From Candidatus Woesearchaeota archaeon (GTDB taxonomy: Archaea; Nanobdellota; Nanobdellia; Woesearchaeales; J110), in the NCBI GenBank assembly GCA_003694805.1, contig RFJU01000040.1, positions 1 to 35,404 of the forward strand: DNA of 35,404 nucleotides, written 5' to 3'. The notes under the pieces were generated by a model. The model ran no database searches. It was not told the origin of the DNA and saw only the letters and a list, made by a program, of their open reading frames with translations. A program made the position numbers and the translations under genes. The number at the start of each line of letters is the position of its first letter. Within the stretch, counting starts at the first letter, position 1. Below, piece by piece: positions 16,798 through 28,800 of this stretch.

Positions 16798-16829
16798 AAA
16801 ACCATATTTTTATGTATTTATATGGTTTT
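16798..16829 (-). promoter_or_regulatory. Promoter of the RHH-giant operon with overlapping inverted-repeat operator
   Basis: The minus strand has a TATA box CCATATAAATA at 16815-16825, about 80 nt before the RHH ATG. Two perfect 10-bp arms, AAAACCATAT (16798-16807) and ATATGGTTTT (16820-16829), flank a 12-bp spacer and cover the TATA box. Further AAAACC (16789-16794) and GGTTTT (16831-16836) half-sites lie just outside. Repeated short half-sites of this kind suit RHH dimers. Binding here would block TBP, so negative autoregulation is the natural inference. Confidence 0.6.
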
Positions 16830-16848
16830 CGGTTTTGTGACGGGTTGC

Positions 16849-16866
16849 CAAAACAAGCAAAAAAGG
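16849..16866 (-). terminator. T-tract terminator of the 5905-aa gene
   Basis: Just after the stop codon (16880-16882) the minus strand reads CCTTTTTTGCTTGTTTTGG. Such T-runs end transcription in archaea without needing a hairpin. It separates the first giant gene from the RHH operon promoter immediately downstream. Confidence 0.5.
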
Positions 16867-16879
16867 CGCAAGAGCTTCG

Positions 16880-19800
16880 CTAGGGAATCTCTGTGTAGAA
16901 CACAACCCTGTCGTCAGTGCCGGTGTAGTTCCGCAAGGAAGCAGGAACGCGTATTTCGTAGTCAAAGATGCCGCCGAAGCCCGGCTTGTCCTCATTGACC
17001 TGCGTTATGAAGACGATGTCCTGCGTGCCGTTGTAAGAAGCGCCGCCGTCGCTCGTGTCCCATAAGATTCCTGTTTGGAAGTCGGAAGAGTTTGTTGAAT
17101 TCGCGACGGGGACGGTGGTGATGAGACGGTCAAACACTGTCATGTCTTTCGTTGCTACAGGGCTGCCCGCAACGGTGTAGGTGTTCTCCACCGAGTCGGT
17201 CAGGCCCGTGCTGCCAAAGTGCACATCGATGTCGGTGAAGTCGTCGTCGACCGTGTTGTTGTCAACGTCGAGACCAATCGCCTGGAAGCTGGTAAAGTTT
17301 AGGACGCTGTCAATGTCCGCTACGATGATATTGGAGGATGTTGCGTTCGTGACATTCCAGGTGAAGAGGTTCTCGATGTTTCTGTCGTGGACGACGAGCT
17401 TGTCGTCTGTTTGACCGCCGAAGAAGTTCCAAAAGCCTACAACGAGGGTGTTGCTTGCTTTGTTGTTGGTTTCGTCACCTTCTGCAATGGTATTGTCCGG
17501 GTCAACGACGAGATAGATGGTGTTCAGGCCGAGCTGGGCAATGAAGGTGTCGTTGATGGTGACATTGCCTCCCGCGGTGATGTTGAAGGTGTGGTTTTGC
17601 CCGATAGGCGTTCCTCCGGCGTCAGGGTCTCCCCGGTAGAATCTTGCAAGAACGTTGGTGAAGTTCGTCCCGCCAATGTTCCATATGGTGCCAAACACAG
17701 TGACTGACGAGTTCTCAACAGCAGAGGTGGTGTTGAACGTGACGCTTGAGCCGTTCACCATCAAGTCTTTGTCAATAACCGAGAACTGCCACGTGGCGGA
17801 GGTGTTGGCGTTCCCTGCTTGGTCCGCGCACGTGACGTTCCACGTGTGAAGACCGCTGGCGAGGTCGTAAATAGTCGTGTTGGCGGGCTGGCCCGACTGT
17901 GCTTGAATGCCTGTTTGGTTGACCTGGCCATCAAGGGTGAGGTTACACACGAGCTGGCTTGCATGATCGTCGGTTGCGGTCCAGTTAAAGAAGACGTCCG
18001 TCGTAGTGAGCGTGGAGTCGTTAAGAGGGTAGTGAAGGTCTACCGTTGGGGAACTTCCATCGAAGTAGAGCGTTTGACTGTCTTGGTACGTGCTCCCGAT
18101 GTAGTAGAAGAGTTCTGGCTGGTTGAAGATGCGGCAACTGAACGCCTCACTGCCCGAGTAGGCAGAGCCATCAATGGTGAGGGTGGCAAGGCCCTGAGCG
18201 TCTGTCGTGGCACTGCCTAGTGATGCGGTGCTATTGTAAAAGTAAACAGGGTAGTTTGCGAGCGGTTCTTGCGTGTCTTCATCAGTAACGTTACAGACGA
18301 GGTCGATGGTTGCTTGTGGAACGTCTCCTATGGGGGCGTGCCAGGAAATGGTACTCGTCCCGGTGAGGTTGAACTCAAGGTAGGGGAGGTCGTTATTCGT
18401 GTTGTTGCTGAGGTCCTGCGCAGTGATTTTTGCTACGTGCGTACCTACGAGCCATGAGAAGTTCGTGGCGAAGGTGTAGTTCGTCCAGTTGTTCGTGTAC
18501 GGCGGGGGGATGGTGTCGTTCTCAATGGCGGGGGTGGTAGCGTTGAAGAAGACGGTCGCGTTCTGGATGGTCTCATCCCAACGTGCGTAGATGGTCGTGT
18601 TCCCTCCTCGCTTAAATTGGGTTTGGGTGAGGTTGTACTCGAGTGCCTGTGGAGGGGTAATGTCTGATCCAGGGGGGAGGGTGTTGAGTTGTTCCGAAGC
18701 TTGAGTCGGGGGCGTGACGTTGTAGTACAGGGGTGCAGAGTCGGTAATGTTACAAACGATTGTTTCAAGCCCTGTTGAGTTGTCCGTGAAATTCAAGCTC
18801 GCCCATCCTGAGCTGTTGGTTGCGGCCGTGCCGAGCTCTCCTGTGCTGTTGTAAAAGCTCACCAGCATGCCCGTAACGGGAGCTTGGCTGGCGTTGTCAA
18901 GAACGCGGCAGCTCATAGTCGTCGTGTTCCCTTGAATGATGCTGCTCGGGTCGAGGTTGCTTTCTGAAATGTAAGCGTACCCCCACACCTCGATGGAGCC
19001 CAAGGGTGTCTGGTTCGTATTCCCGCTCGTGTCGTTGCCGTAAATAATCCAGCTCTGAAGGCCGAGTTGGGCATCGGCGGGGTATTGTACCGTAAAGTTC
19101 GACCAGCTCTGCGTTCCTGAAAGCTTCATTGGTGCAGAGAGCGAGTCGTTCGTGAGCGTTCCTGTGTCCTCCGTTGCGAGCCTGGCGTAATCGAGTGCGT
19201 AGTTGTCATGCCAGAGGGCGTAGAAGGTTACGTTCTCGAGCTTGTGAATCACCGTTGCCGACTGGCCGACGTTGTCCGCGTAGGGAACGCCGAATTCTTT
19301 TGTTGTCAGGTTTTGTTTGAGTTCGTTTTGCGCTGAAACGTTGTCGTATGATGCCAAGTCGCTGGTGATGTTACACGTAATTTCTTCAACGCCCGGGGAG
19401 GTGTCGTTGTAGGCGTAGACGGCCCAGCCGGTTGCGTTGGTTGTGTTCGTTCCTAAGAACGCAGTGGCGTTGTAGAACGAGACGAGGTAGTTTTGTGCAG
19501 GTTGTCCTCCTTCATCGACAACTTGGCATCCGATGATGACTGTTGATGAAATATTGGCCGGGTTGGGATTGAGGAAGGAGTCGTTAAGGCTGAGCTGGCG
19601 GTACACGTCGAAGAAGAGGTATTGCAGTGAGTTGTTGATATTGCTGACGAGGTCGTAGGCGTAGAGCTTCACTGCGTGGCGGCCCTTGAGCCATGAGCTG
19701 TTAGTTATGATAGTGTGATTGGTCCAGTTGTTCGTGTAGGGTGGATTGACGGTGTAGTTTTCTAGTGAAGGCGTGGTCGTGTTGTACTCGGCAATTGCTG

Positions 19801-22800
19801 TGAGGATTTCTTCATCCCAGAGTGCGTAGACGGTTGTGTTTTGTCCTCTGATAATGCTCGTCTTCGTGATGTTGTAGATGGAGTTCACCAGTCCGGGCGG
19901 GTCCGTCTCGTAGCCTACGAGGCGGAAGGTGGAGAAGTCTTCTTCACCAAAGTCACTTCCTTGCACGGAGAAGTGGACGGGGTAGAAACCCAGCCCTTGG
20001 TCGGTCATGTTGATGATGTAGTCGAAAGCAACCGTACTGAGTGGCTGGACGACGCCGCCGTTTGACGTGTTCCATGTCACGTTTCCGCCGGTGTAGGCGC
20101 CGCCGGTGTAGTCCACCTCGCCTATGCGGTAGAAGATGTTATTTTGCTCGTCAATGGGCCACGTGCTGTTCAAGCCGGCGTGGGTGACGTTGCTTTCGTT
20201 GATGGTCCAATTGTCGCTGTTGGAGAGCGTGTTCACGTAGAACTCAACACGATAGGTGTGGTTCGTGTAAAGGATGAAGGTGTCGTTCAGGCCGGTATCG
20301 TGAAGAACCGATGTGTCTGTTTTCTGATTGGTAGCGTTGGTAACATCGTAGATTTTAATAACGTTCATGTCCAGATTGACTCTGGAGGGGAGGATGTTGA
20401 ACTCTGCAGTTGCGTTGAGTGGTGTCCCGTTGTTGGTGACGATGACATTGCCATGCACGTCTTTGAATGCGGCATAGACCCTGTAGAGGCCGTCTTCTCT
20501 CGTGAGCGTGTTGAAGGCGCCGTTGGCAAGCCAGATGTCTGCAAGGTTGAGGATGTTGTAGTCTTGAACGGTCCTCACGGTTCCATTCGCTGCGTCGTCA
20601 ACAATGACTTCTTCTGTTATCCAGCCTTCTGAGCTGTTGAATTGCACTTCTAGGAAGAGGACGCCTCTGAAGGGATACGCGAGCGTGTTGCGGATGCGCG
20701 AGATTGCCTGTTCCTCTTCGCCAAATGATGTTTTCGGCCGTCCACCCCATGCCGAGGACGCTTCGGGGACGCTGAACGTGTAATCCGTTCCGCTCTCTTC
20801 AGTGAAGAAGAGGAAGAGGATTGGCTTGTCCGAAGTGATGTTCACCGTTGCATCGAGGGGAGGATTGAAGGTGTAGGGCGTTCCTGCTGTTGCAATAGTG
20901 GTGAGGAGAACGCCGTTCTGGTACACTGCAGTATTGTCAAAGAGCGGCCAGACCGCGGCCATTTGTTGGCCGATAGATCCTCCTGTTGCATGGACGTAGA
21001 AGCGCGTTCCGACCATGTGACCTTGGTCTGCTTCTGGCACGTAGTCTCCAGAGTCACCTTGGCGGTTTGCGTTGCTCAGGTATTTGTCATCAACAAGGAC
21101 AGGGTTGTCGGCAACAATTTTGAGGACGTGGTCGTTGGTGGTGAGGACTTGGTAATGGCTACTCAGTGGCGGGATCGAGATGGCGTTGATGGTGTCAGTT
21201 CCGTCTGTGACGTCGATGATGTCGGCCGTGACGTAGGCATTGTTAGGGTTGTAGATGCGCAGACCGTTATTGTTGTTGCTAATGCCCCAGATTACCGTGT
21301 CGCGCTTGGTTCCGTTTTGGCCGACCCACCAGCGCTGCGCGTCTCTGCTTGTTGGCGTGTCTGCTTTTCCTGCAACGATGAAGCCGGGCTTGGAGAGCGT
21401 GACGCTGTAGGTTTCGTTGGCCCCTGTTGTGCTGTCCTTGAAGAGTTCGCCTTGGTTGAGTGTGCCGTTGTGGAGTAAGGTGTCATCGCTAGTCCTGCGT
21501 ACTTCGTAGGCCGTGTTGTTTTCAAGAGCGACAATCCAGAGGGCGCCTATGTTGGATTGGCCGGAAGAGGTGTAGCTCCAGACGCGAAAGTCGGTGCCTG
21601 AGCTGTTCATGCGCTTTGGCATGACGGTTGTCCACGCGTTCGGGTTGCTTCCTTCCAGGACGCCGACGAAGACGGAGAGAGGCTTGCTTGAGGTGATCGT
21701 GTAGGTGTTGTCCGTGCCGGGGAGGTTGAAGTTCTGGTAGGTTTGGTCTTTGTTGAGTGTTCCGCTTGCGCTGACGCCGCCGGTAATGGTATAGGTGGTG
21801 TTGTCGTAGTACGGGATAAGGATGAGATCTCCGCCATTGCCATTGACAGTATTGCCGTCCATTCGGGTGTAGTACGTGAACGGTTCTATGTTTTGCGGCG
21901 GGTTGGTTGCGTTCTCGTTTCCGTAGTAGAGGTAATAGTTCGCGCCGGTACCGGTGAACGCTGCAGGCGTTTTGAACCACACTTGGGTTGTTGTTGTGTT
22001 GAAGTCGAGGACGACGCGGTCGAGTTCGACTGATTGGTTGTTTGTGGCGTTAAGCCAAACGACGCGAAGGTCCGAGCCGTCAGCGCGTACTTTATGTGCT
22101 GAGAGCAGGCTTTGCGTGTCGATCTCGATCATGACGGTGAAGTTGGGCTCTATTTGTCCTGTGTAGGATGAGGTAAGGTTGAAGGGTGTTCGGTATTGGT
22201 AGGATTCATTCCACCAGGGTTGCTGGTAGCCGGTCAGGTTGACTTGTTCGTTTTGGGAGTAGTTTGCCTGTTCCGTATCGACGCGTATGTCTGCTTGGGT
22301 GGTGACGAGGAAGGTCTTCGGGGATGATGTTGTGTTGTCTGACGTGTTGTCTTCGACGGTGATGGTGTAGTTGTAGTAGAGCAGTTGCCACGTGTCGTTG
22401 AAGGTGTAGGTGTAGAGGCCGGAGTTTTCTTGCATTGTGTCGGTGACGCTGGTCCCGTTCGGGTATGTTATCGTTATGGTTACGTTGGCAATGCCGTCGG
22501 CGTCACTCACATTGGCGGTGATGGTGACAGGGATTCCTATGCCTGCTGGGTTGGGGCTTGCTGTTATGTTGTTGAAGCTTGTTGCTTGGCGGATGGTGAT
22601 GTTTTGCGTTCCTGACCCTGCATCGTAGTACTTGGAGGGTTGGCTCGTGACGGAAGCATTGAAGAGGTGTGCTCCAAAACTTGCCGTTTCGGGTATGGTG
22701 TAGTAAAGGTAGGCGACCCCGTTCGCGTCTGTTGTGTTGCTTCCTATGAGGAGGTTGTCTGTTTCGTCGCGGAAAGCAACGGTTCTGCTGCCTTGAGGTG

Positions 22801-25800
22801 TGCCGTTGTCAAGGAGGACGGTCGCGTTGAGGAGGATTGTTTGGTTGCGTTCGGGGTTTGTGTCGTTCGCTTGGAGGGTGACATTCATGCCTGCCCAGAC
22901 TTCAAGGATGATGGCGTCAATTTCTCCTTCGACGTTGGTTGAGTTGGCGGTGAGGTTGATTTGCTGGGTGCCGAGGGTTGATGTTGTGTTAGGAGTGAAG
23001 GTTGCGTTGTTCCAGAGCCGTTCCCCTGAGGTAAGAACGGGGTCTGTTGTTGTTAGGCTCCCTGCCGTGACTTGCCAGCCTTGTGGAAGGTGCCAGGTGA
23101 GCTCCGCGTTGAGGGCGTCGGCGCCGTTGGTGTTGTTGGCAAATCCTGAGAAGTCGTACGGAATGGTTCTCGTTACTTTGGTGTAGTTTGAAGTAATGTT
23201 GACTGCGATGAGGCCGGGGGCGCTGACTTGGAGGGTGAGTGGTTGTTGGTTGGTCCAAAGCTTTGTTTCAAGGCCTGGGTTGGTGTACGTGACGTTGACG
23301 CTGATGGTGTACACGCCGATTGGTGTTGAGTCGTTGGTGGTGATGTTGAATTGCGGGAACCAGCTTCCCTGAACGGCGCTGTCTCTGCTCTCCTCGCCCA
23401 GTGTTGAGGCGGTTGGCTCGTTGGTGACGAGGTGGCGGACAATGATGTCATCGGTGTAGTATTCGTACCCTCCGTGGATGACGAAGCGGTCAAAGCCGCT
23501 CGTGACGGTCAGGTCGCTTGCTTCAAGGCTGTCAAGGTAGCCTCCTGTGCTGTTGAAGACGGTTATGTTATGTGTGCTTCCTAGTTTGCGGTGCCGTATG
23601 TGGTACCACGTGTTGAGGTTGAAGTACGTGGTTGAGGTGCTCGCGATGTCTCCTGCGCTGCTTCCCGCGTTTCGCTCTTCTATGGCGAATGTCCCGCTCG
23701 GATTGACATCCGTGATGCGAAAGCCGTACCCGCTGAATGCGCTATTGGAAATGGCGTAGCGGGATTGAGCGCCGCCGTTCTCGTTTGGTCTGTTGAAGTT
23801 GAAGGTTACTTCGAAGTCGTCAATGGTCGAAGGGAACGTTCTGTATCCTCCGTTTGGGTCGTTGCTGGCTGTTTTGAGGATGACATTATCCCCGCCGGTC
23901 GTTGTGTGCTGGACGACGCCGCTCGAGTAGTTTTGCCATCCGTTGATGTCGCCGTCCTCGAAGTCGTCGTAGAAGAAGTAGACGTTGCTGTAGTTTTCCG
24001 GGCCTGGACCTACGCTGGGGTTGCCGTAGTAGACGTAGTAGTGTTGGTCTGAAGAGGTTGCGGGGATGTCTTCTTGGAGTTTAAACCAGAACGTGCTCGT
24101 GGCTGAGTTGCACGCGGTGCTGAGGTGGCGGTCGAGCTCTTTGAGTTCGCCTGATGTGGTGTTTTTCCATACAATGCGTACGTCGTCGCAGTCGAGCTGG
24201 ACTTTTCCTGCTGAGTAGAGCGTTGCCGTGTCGATGGTGACGTTGACACTGTAGCCTGCTTGGAGGGTGCTTGCCTCGTTGTTGGTGAGATTTATTTTGG
24301 TGCGGTATTGCCAGGTGTTGTTAAACCACGGGTCTTCTTGGCTTGAGCCTTCGAGGGAGGTGAGGTTGCAGTAGGGGAGGGTTGTGTTGAGGCAGGTGCA
24401 GGTGATGCCTGGGGCTTGTGGGCAGTTGATGGAAACGTTGAGGTCTGTGAGGTTTTTGCTCCAGAGGTTGACCATGCCGAACTCGTAAATGGCTGAGTCG
24501 TTCTTGTTCACTTTGCCAGGGTTGATGGTGGCTGAGAACTCGTCGGTGAGGCGGTGGAGCTTGAAGGTGAAGTTCGAGCTGGTCTTGTCTTGAAAGTTCG
24601 TTCCGGAGAAGGTGGTTTCCCAGAGCATGTTGTACGTGCCGGTCGCGGCGTCGAAAGGTATGTAATACCCGTTGGACGCGTTGTTCCATTGCTTCGTGCA
24701 CGTCGCGCCTGGAGCAAGGTCGCCGCAGTTTTTTTCGCTGTCAGGGCCCCACCCTGCAGGTGTTTGGTCGGGGTTGAGAATGCGCAGGTAGATGGATGTG
24801 TTAAGGGCGGTGGCGTTTTCGTTGCGTGCGGTGACGTTCACCCAGTCTAAGATGTCTTCCACTTCAAACTCGTTGATGGCGTGTTCGTAGAGGTTTTCGT
24901 GGGTGATGTTTTCTATCGTGAGGTTGGGCGAGAGTATGCTAAAGTTGTACGTTGCCATGAAGTATTCGCTGGTTGAAATGTTGAGGAGGTTGCCGTCGGG
25001 GTCGTAGAGCCGCGCCGCGACTCGATACGTTCCTGAGGGGTTGAGGGCTGTGTCCCACGCGCCCCCGTCGGCCCAGGTTTGGTTGAGGTAGAGGATGCTT
25101 CCGGGAGTGAACGTTCGCTCGTTGCTCGTTGCCAGGTCGTCAACAACGGGGAGGCCTGAGCGCTGCCACGACCCTCCCGTGTAGTACTCTGTTTGCATGA
25201 CGAGATATCCTTTGAAGGAGTACGCCCCAACGTTTTTGAGGGTTGATTCGGACGGCCTCGCCTCGACTCCTCCTTCTGTTTGCAGAGGCGGCGTGGTCGG
25301 GATTTTTCGGTAGAGCGCTTGGCCGAGCGCGTTCTTCTCGTCGTTGGTGGCTGCTTCTTGGTACGCTACCCACACGGGCTTGTCGCATCGGATGGTGTCC
25401 CCAGCCCCGCTCGTTCTTGCTGAGAAAAGGATTTTGTAGGGGCTCTTGCCCGTTCCTGTTCGCGAGGCGGTTGCTTGGTCTACGAGGTTGCCATTGGTGT
25501 CGTACAGGGTGCACGTCGTCTCGTTCGGCGCTGAGATGGTGATGTAGTCGTACCCGTGGGGGATGGCGTACGTGTTTGCAAGGTAGAGGTCGGGGAGGAA
25601 GGTGGTTGCTTCTCCGCCGTTCCCATCTGCTATTTGGACGGCCCAGACGGGTTTGTCTGCTTCAACGTAGTAGGCTGGCCCTTGGCCGTAGTTATCACCG
25701 ACGTCAAAATGCTTTCCGGACCCTTGGTTGAGGGTGAAGGTGTAGGTGGTGCCGTTGCTGAGGTAGACGTTGACGTTTGTGTTGTCTTGGGCTGCCGCGA

Positions 25801-28800
25801 CTTGAAAGTCTGTTCCGGGTACGCCGTAGAGCCTTCTTCCCGGGGGTGGGAGGACGTACGCGTCGTAAATGGACGTTCCGCTCTGTGCTCGGTGGGTGAT
25901 GATTACGGGTGCGGTGGCGTTGATGTAGCCGCCGTTGCTATTGCTCGCGGAGAGCGAGTTGAGGTCTCGTTCAACGTCGGCGGTGGTTCCTTGCGGGACG
26001 TTGACGCACGAGCTGATGAGGGTGAGGGAGGTTCCATCGCCGTTGTAGAAGCAGACGGTGCTGTCATTGTACGGGCTGTAGATGCTCCACCGGTCGGTTC
26101 CTCTGCTTGATGAGACGGCGAACTCCTGCGCGGCGAAAAGGAGGGGCGCTGCGGCGTCGGTCGCGTCTGCGTCTCCTGCGGCGAAGAACGCGCTGTTTGC
26201 TGATATGGGCCCTCTCGCTGGCGTGGTGAAGCTTCCTGTTTTGGACTCGTCAAGTGTGAGGCTGGCTGCGTTGTGGGTGATGGTGTTGTTGTCTGCAAAG
26301 CTGACGACGTCGAGGTTGCCGAGGGGTGTTTGGTTGGAAACAACAAAGAAGAGCGATTGGTTGGTGGTGAAGTTGAACGTTGCTGACTCGCTGGAGGCAT
26401 CGATCGCTGCGGGGTAGTTGTAGTAGAGGTAGATGGTTTTGTTCTCATTCGCGGAGAGGTTTGTTTTGACGAAGAAGAGGGTTTGGTTGGTGCCGCACGC
26501 GTAGGCGGGGACGTCGAGCCGGTAGTACGGGATCTCTGTTTGGTTTGCATCGGTGAACCGAACGTCTGCGCAGTCGCCTCTTAGCTTGTTTTGTGCTTGC
26601 AGGGCTTGCGTGTCGAGGGTTATGCTGACGTGGAATTCGCCAAGGTTCGTCCCTGACTGTTCCGTGAGGTTGATGCTTTTCCTGTAGGCATAGTTTTGGT
26701 TCCACCACGTGCTATTGTCTTCTTTTCCTACGAGGTAGACAACTTCGTTTGGCCCATACCCATCTTGAAGGGTCACGACTGACATGGCCGCGTCGGCTCC
26801 GACGAAGAAGGTGGTGTTTGCCGTGCTTGTTTGTGTGGAGACGTCCGTGGCGGATACGAGAAAGGTGTGGTCTCCGTACGTCCAGGTGTCATTGAAAACG
26901 TACCAGTACGTGTTCCCTCCTGCGTAGGTCGGGGTGACGCTCAGGGTTGTCCCGTCTGGCTTGGTGATGTTGAACGTCACGCTGGCAATGCCTGTTTCGT
27001 CGGTCACGTCGGCGCTGAGGTTGGTGGTATACCCGAAGCCAACGGGGTCTGGCGTGGCGGTGAGGTTTTCTATAATTGGTGCAGAGTCGTCAATGACTTT
27101 CCATGACGTGTGGTTTTTCGCGGTGTCATTCGTGTCTGGAGAGGGGAGGCTCTCTGACCATGCGAAGAAGGTGCCAAAGTCGTAGAGGCTGGTGTTGTGG
27201 GGGATGATGAAACCAGTGGCTCCTGTGTCGTTGTCGTTGGTGTAGAGGAGTTCTTCTTCCGAGTCCGTTGCGACGCTCGGGGCTGGCCAGGCGAGTTTGC
27301 GGTGTTGTTTTGGGTTCCAGAGATTTTGTTCTTCATCTCCCGTGTCATATTCTGCGTAGGCGTACACCGGTGCCGAGCAGTTCAGGAATGACCCTGCTGG
27401 GATGTCAGGTCCTGCACCGTCGCCGAAGAGGATTTGGTTCGGCCTTGGCCTCGCGTTTGACCCGCCTGTGCCGCTGAAGAGAAGCGTCCCCGTACTTGAG
27501 TAGATAGTGCAGGACGTGTCCGGCTGGGTTGCTGCGATGGCGACGTAGCTGCTGTCGTGGGAGAAGACGTACTCCTTGGCGAGTTCGCTTTCGGGGAGGA
27601 AGGTTACTGATTCCGTTCCGTCCCCGTCTGCTATTTGCTTGACGCCAATGGGTTTGTTGGATACGACGTGTGCAGCGGGTGCTGATCCTTGCGTGCCGTG
27701 GCCCCCGCTGATGTGCTCATCTCCTGCGTCGAGGCTGACCGTGGTCGGCGTTGCCGTGTCGCTCCAGTAAATCGTCGCGGTAGTGCCGTTTTCCAGGGCG
27801 GCAATTTCAATTGAGCCGGAGGGGACGCCCCACCAGTCCGTCGTTGCTGGATAGAAGGGGAAGGCGTCATCTCCCTGTCCTGACTCGACGTGAAAGACGA
27901 GGACGGGTGCTGATGCGCTGATGAGCACGGCGACGTTGTTGGGCGTGTCGGTGGTGGTTGAGACAACGTTGCCCTTGGTTATATTGTGGCTTTCCAGGAG
28001 GGTTCCCCAGTTGGTTCCGTAAAAGATTTGGACTGACGTATCGTTGAACGGGGCGAGGATGTGAAACGTGTTCACGTTTGAACCCGAACTTCGGTCAATA
28101 CGGTAGACGAAGGTGGTGCCTGCGAAGCTGATAGGCACGAGGGCATCTCCTTCCCCGTCGTGTGTTGGCTGGACTGGCTTGTCGGTTGTTATGGCTCCTG
28201 CTTGGGTGAGTTGCGTGTTCGAGATGAGGCCGACATCGCCTTTGTTGAGGGAGAGGCTGGTCGTGCCTGCCTGAACGGACGTTCCGTTGTAGAAGGGCGT
28301 GACGCTGACGGTGGATGTGGTCGCGGCGAAGCTGTCAACGACATAGTAGATGGACTGTTTCGTGCTGTAGCTAAAGGTTTCGTTCATTAAACTCTGAGAT
28401 GTCGTGGCTGAAGGGTTGCCGTAGTAGAGGAAGAGGTAAGACGTCGTGCTCGCGTTCAAGGCGCTTGCTTTCACCCAAATGGTGGTTGCGGAGGTGTTGC
28501 ACGTGTACGTGGGGTTTTCTTCGATGTAGAAGTCCAGGAGGTTTCCAGAGGAGTCAACGGCGCGAAGGTCGGAGCAGTCCGAGTTGAGTTTTCCTGAGCT
28601 GATAAGCGCTTGAGTGTCTATGGTGACGTTGACTTGGTATTCGGTAAGGTTATTGCCTGAGTTTTCTTGGATGGTCACGGGAGTGCGGTAGGTCCAGTTT
28701 TCATTCCACCAGTCGAACTCGTAGGTTGCCTTGATCACTTTGGTGTGAACGGTTGCGTTGACGACGTCTCCTCCTTGGTTGGTAAGGTTGATGGTGATGT

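Noticed and set aside
16789-16879. Possible insertion-sequence end or attachment site between the two giant units
   Set aside because: The inverted repeat is short, centred on a TATA box, and not associated with a transposase, integrase or target-site duplication.
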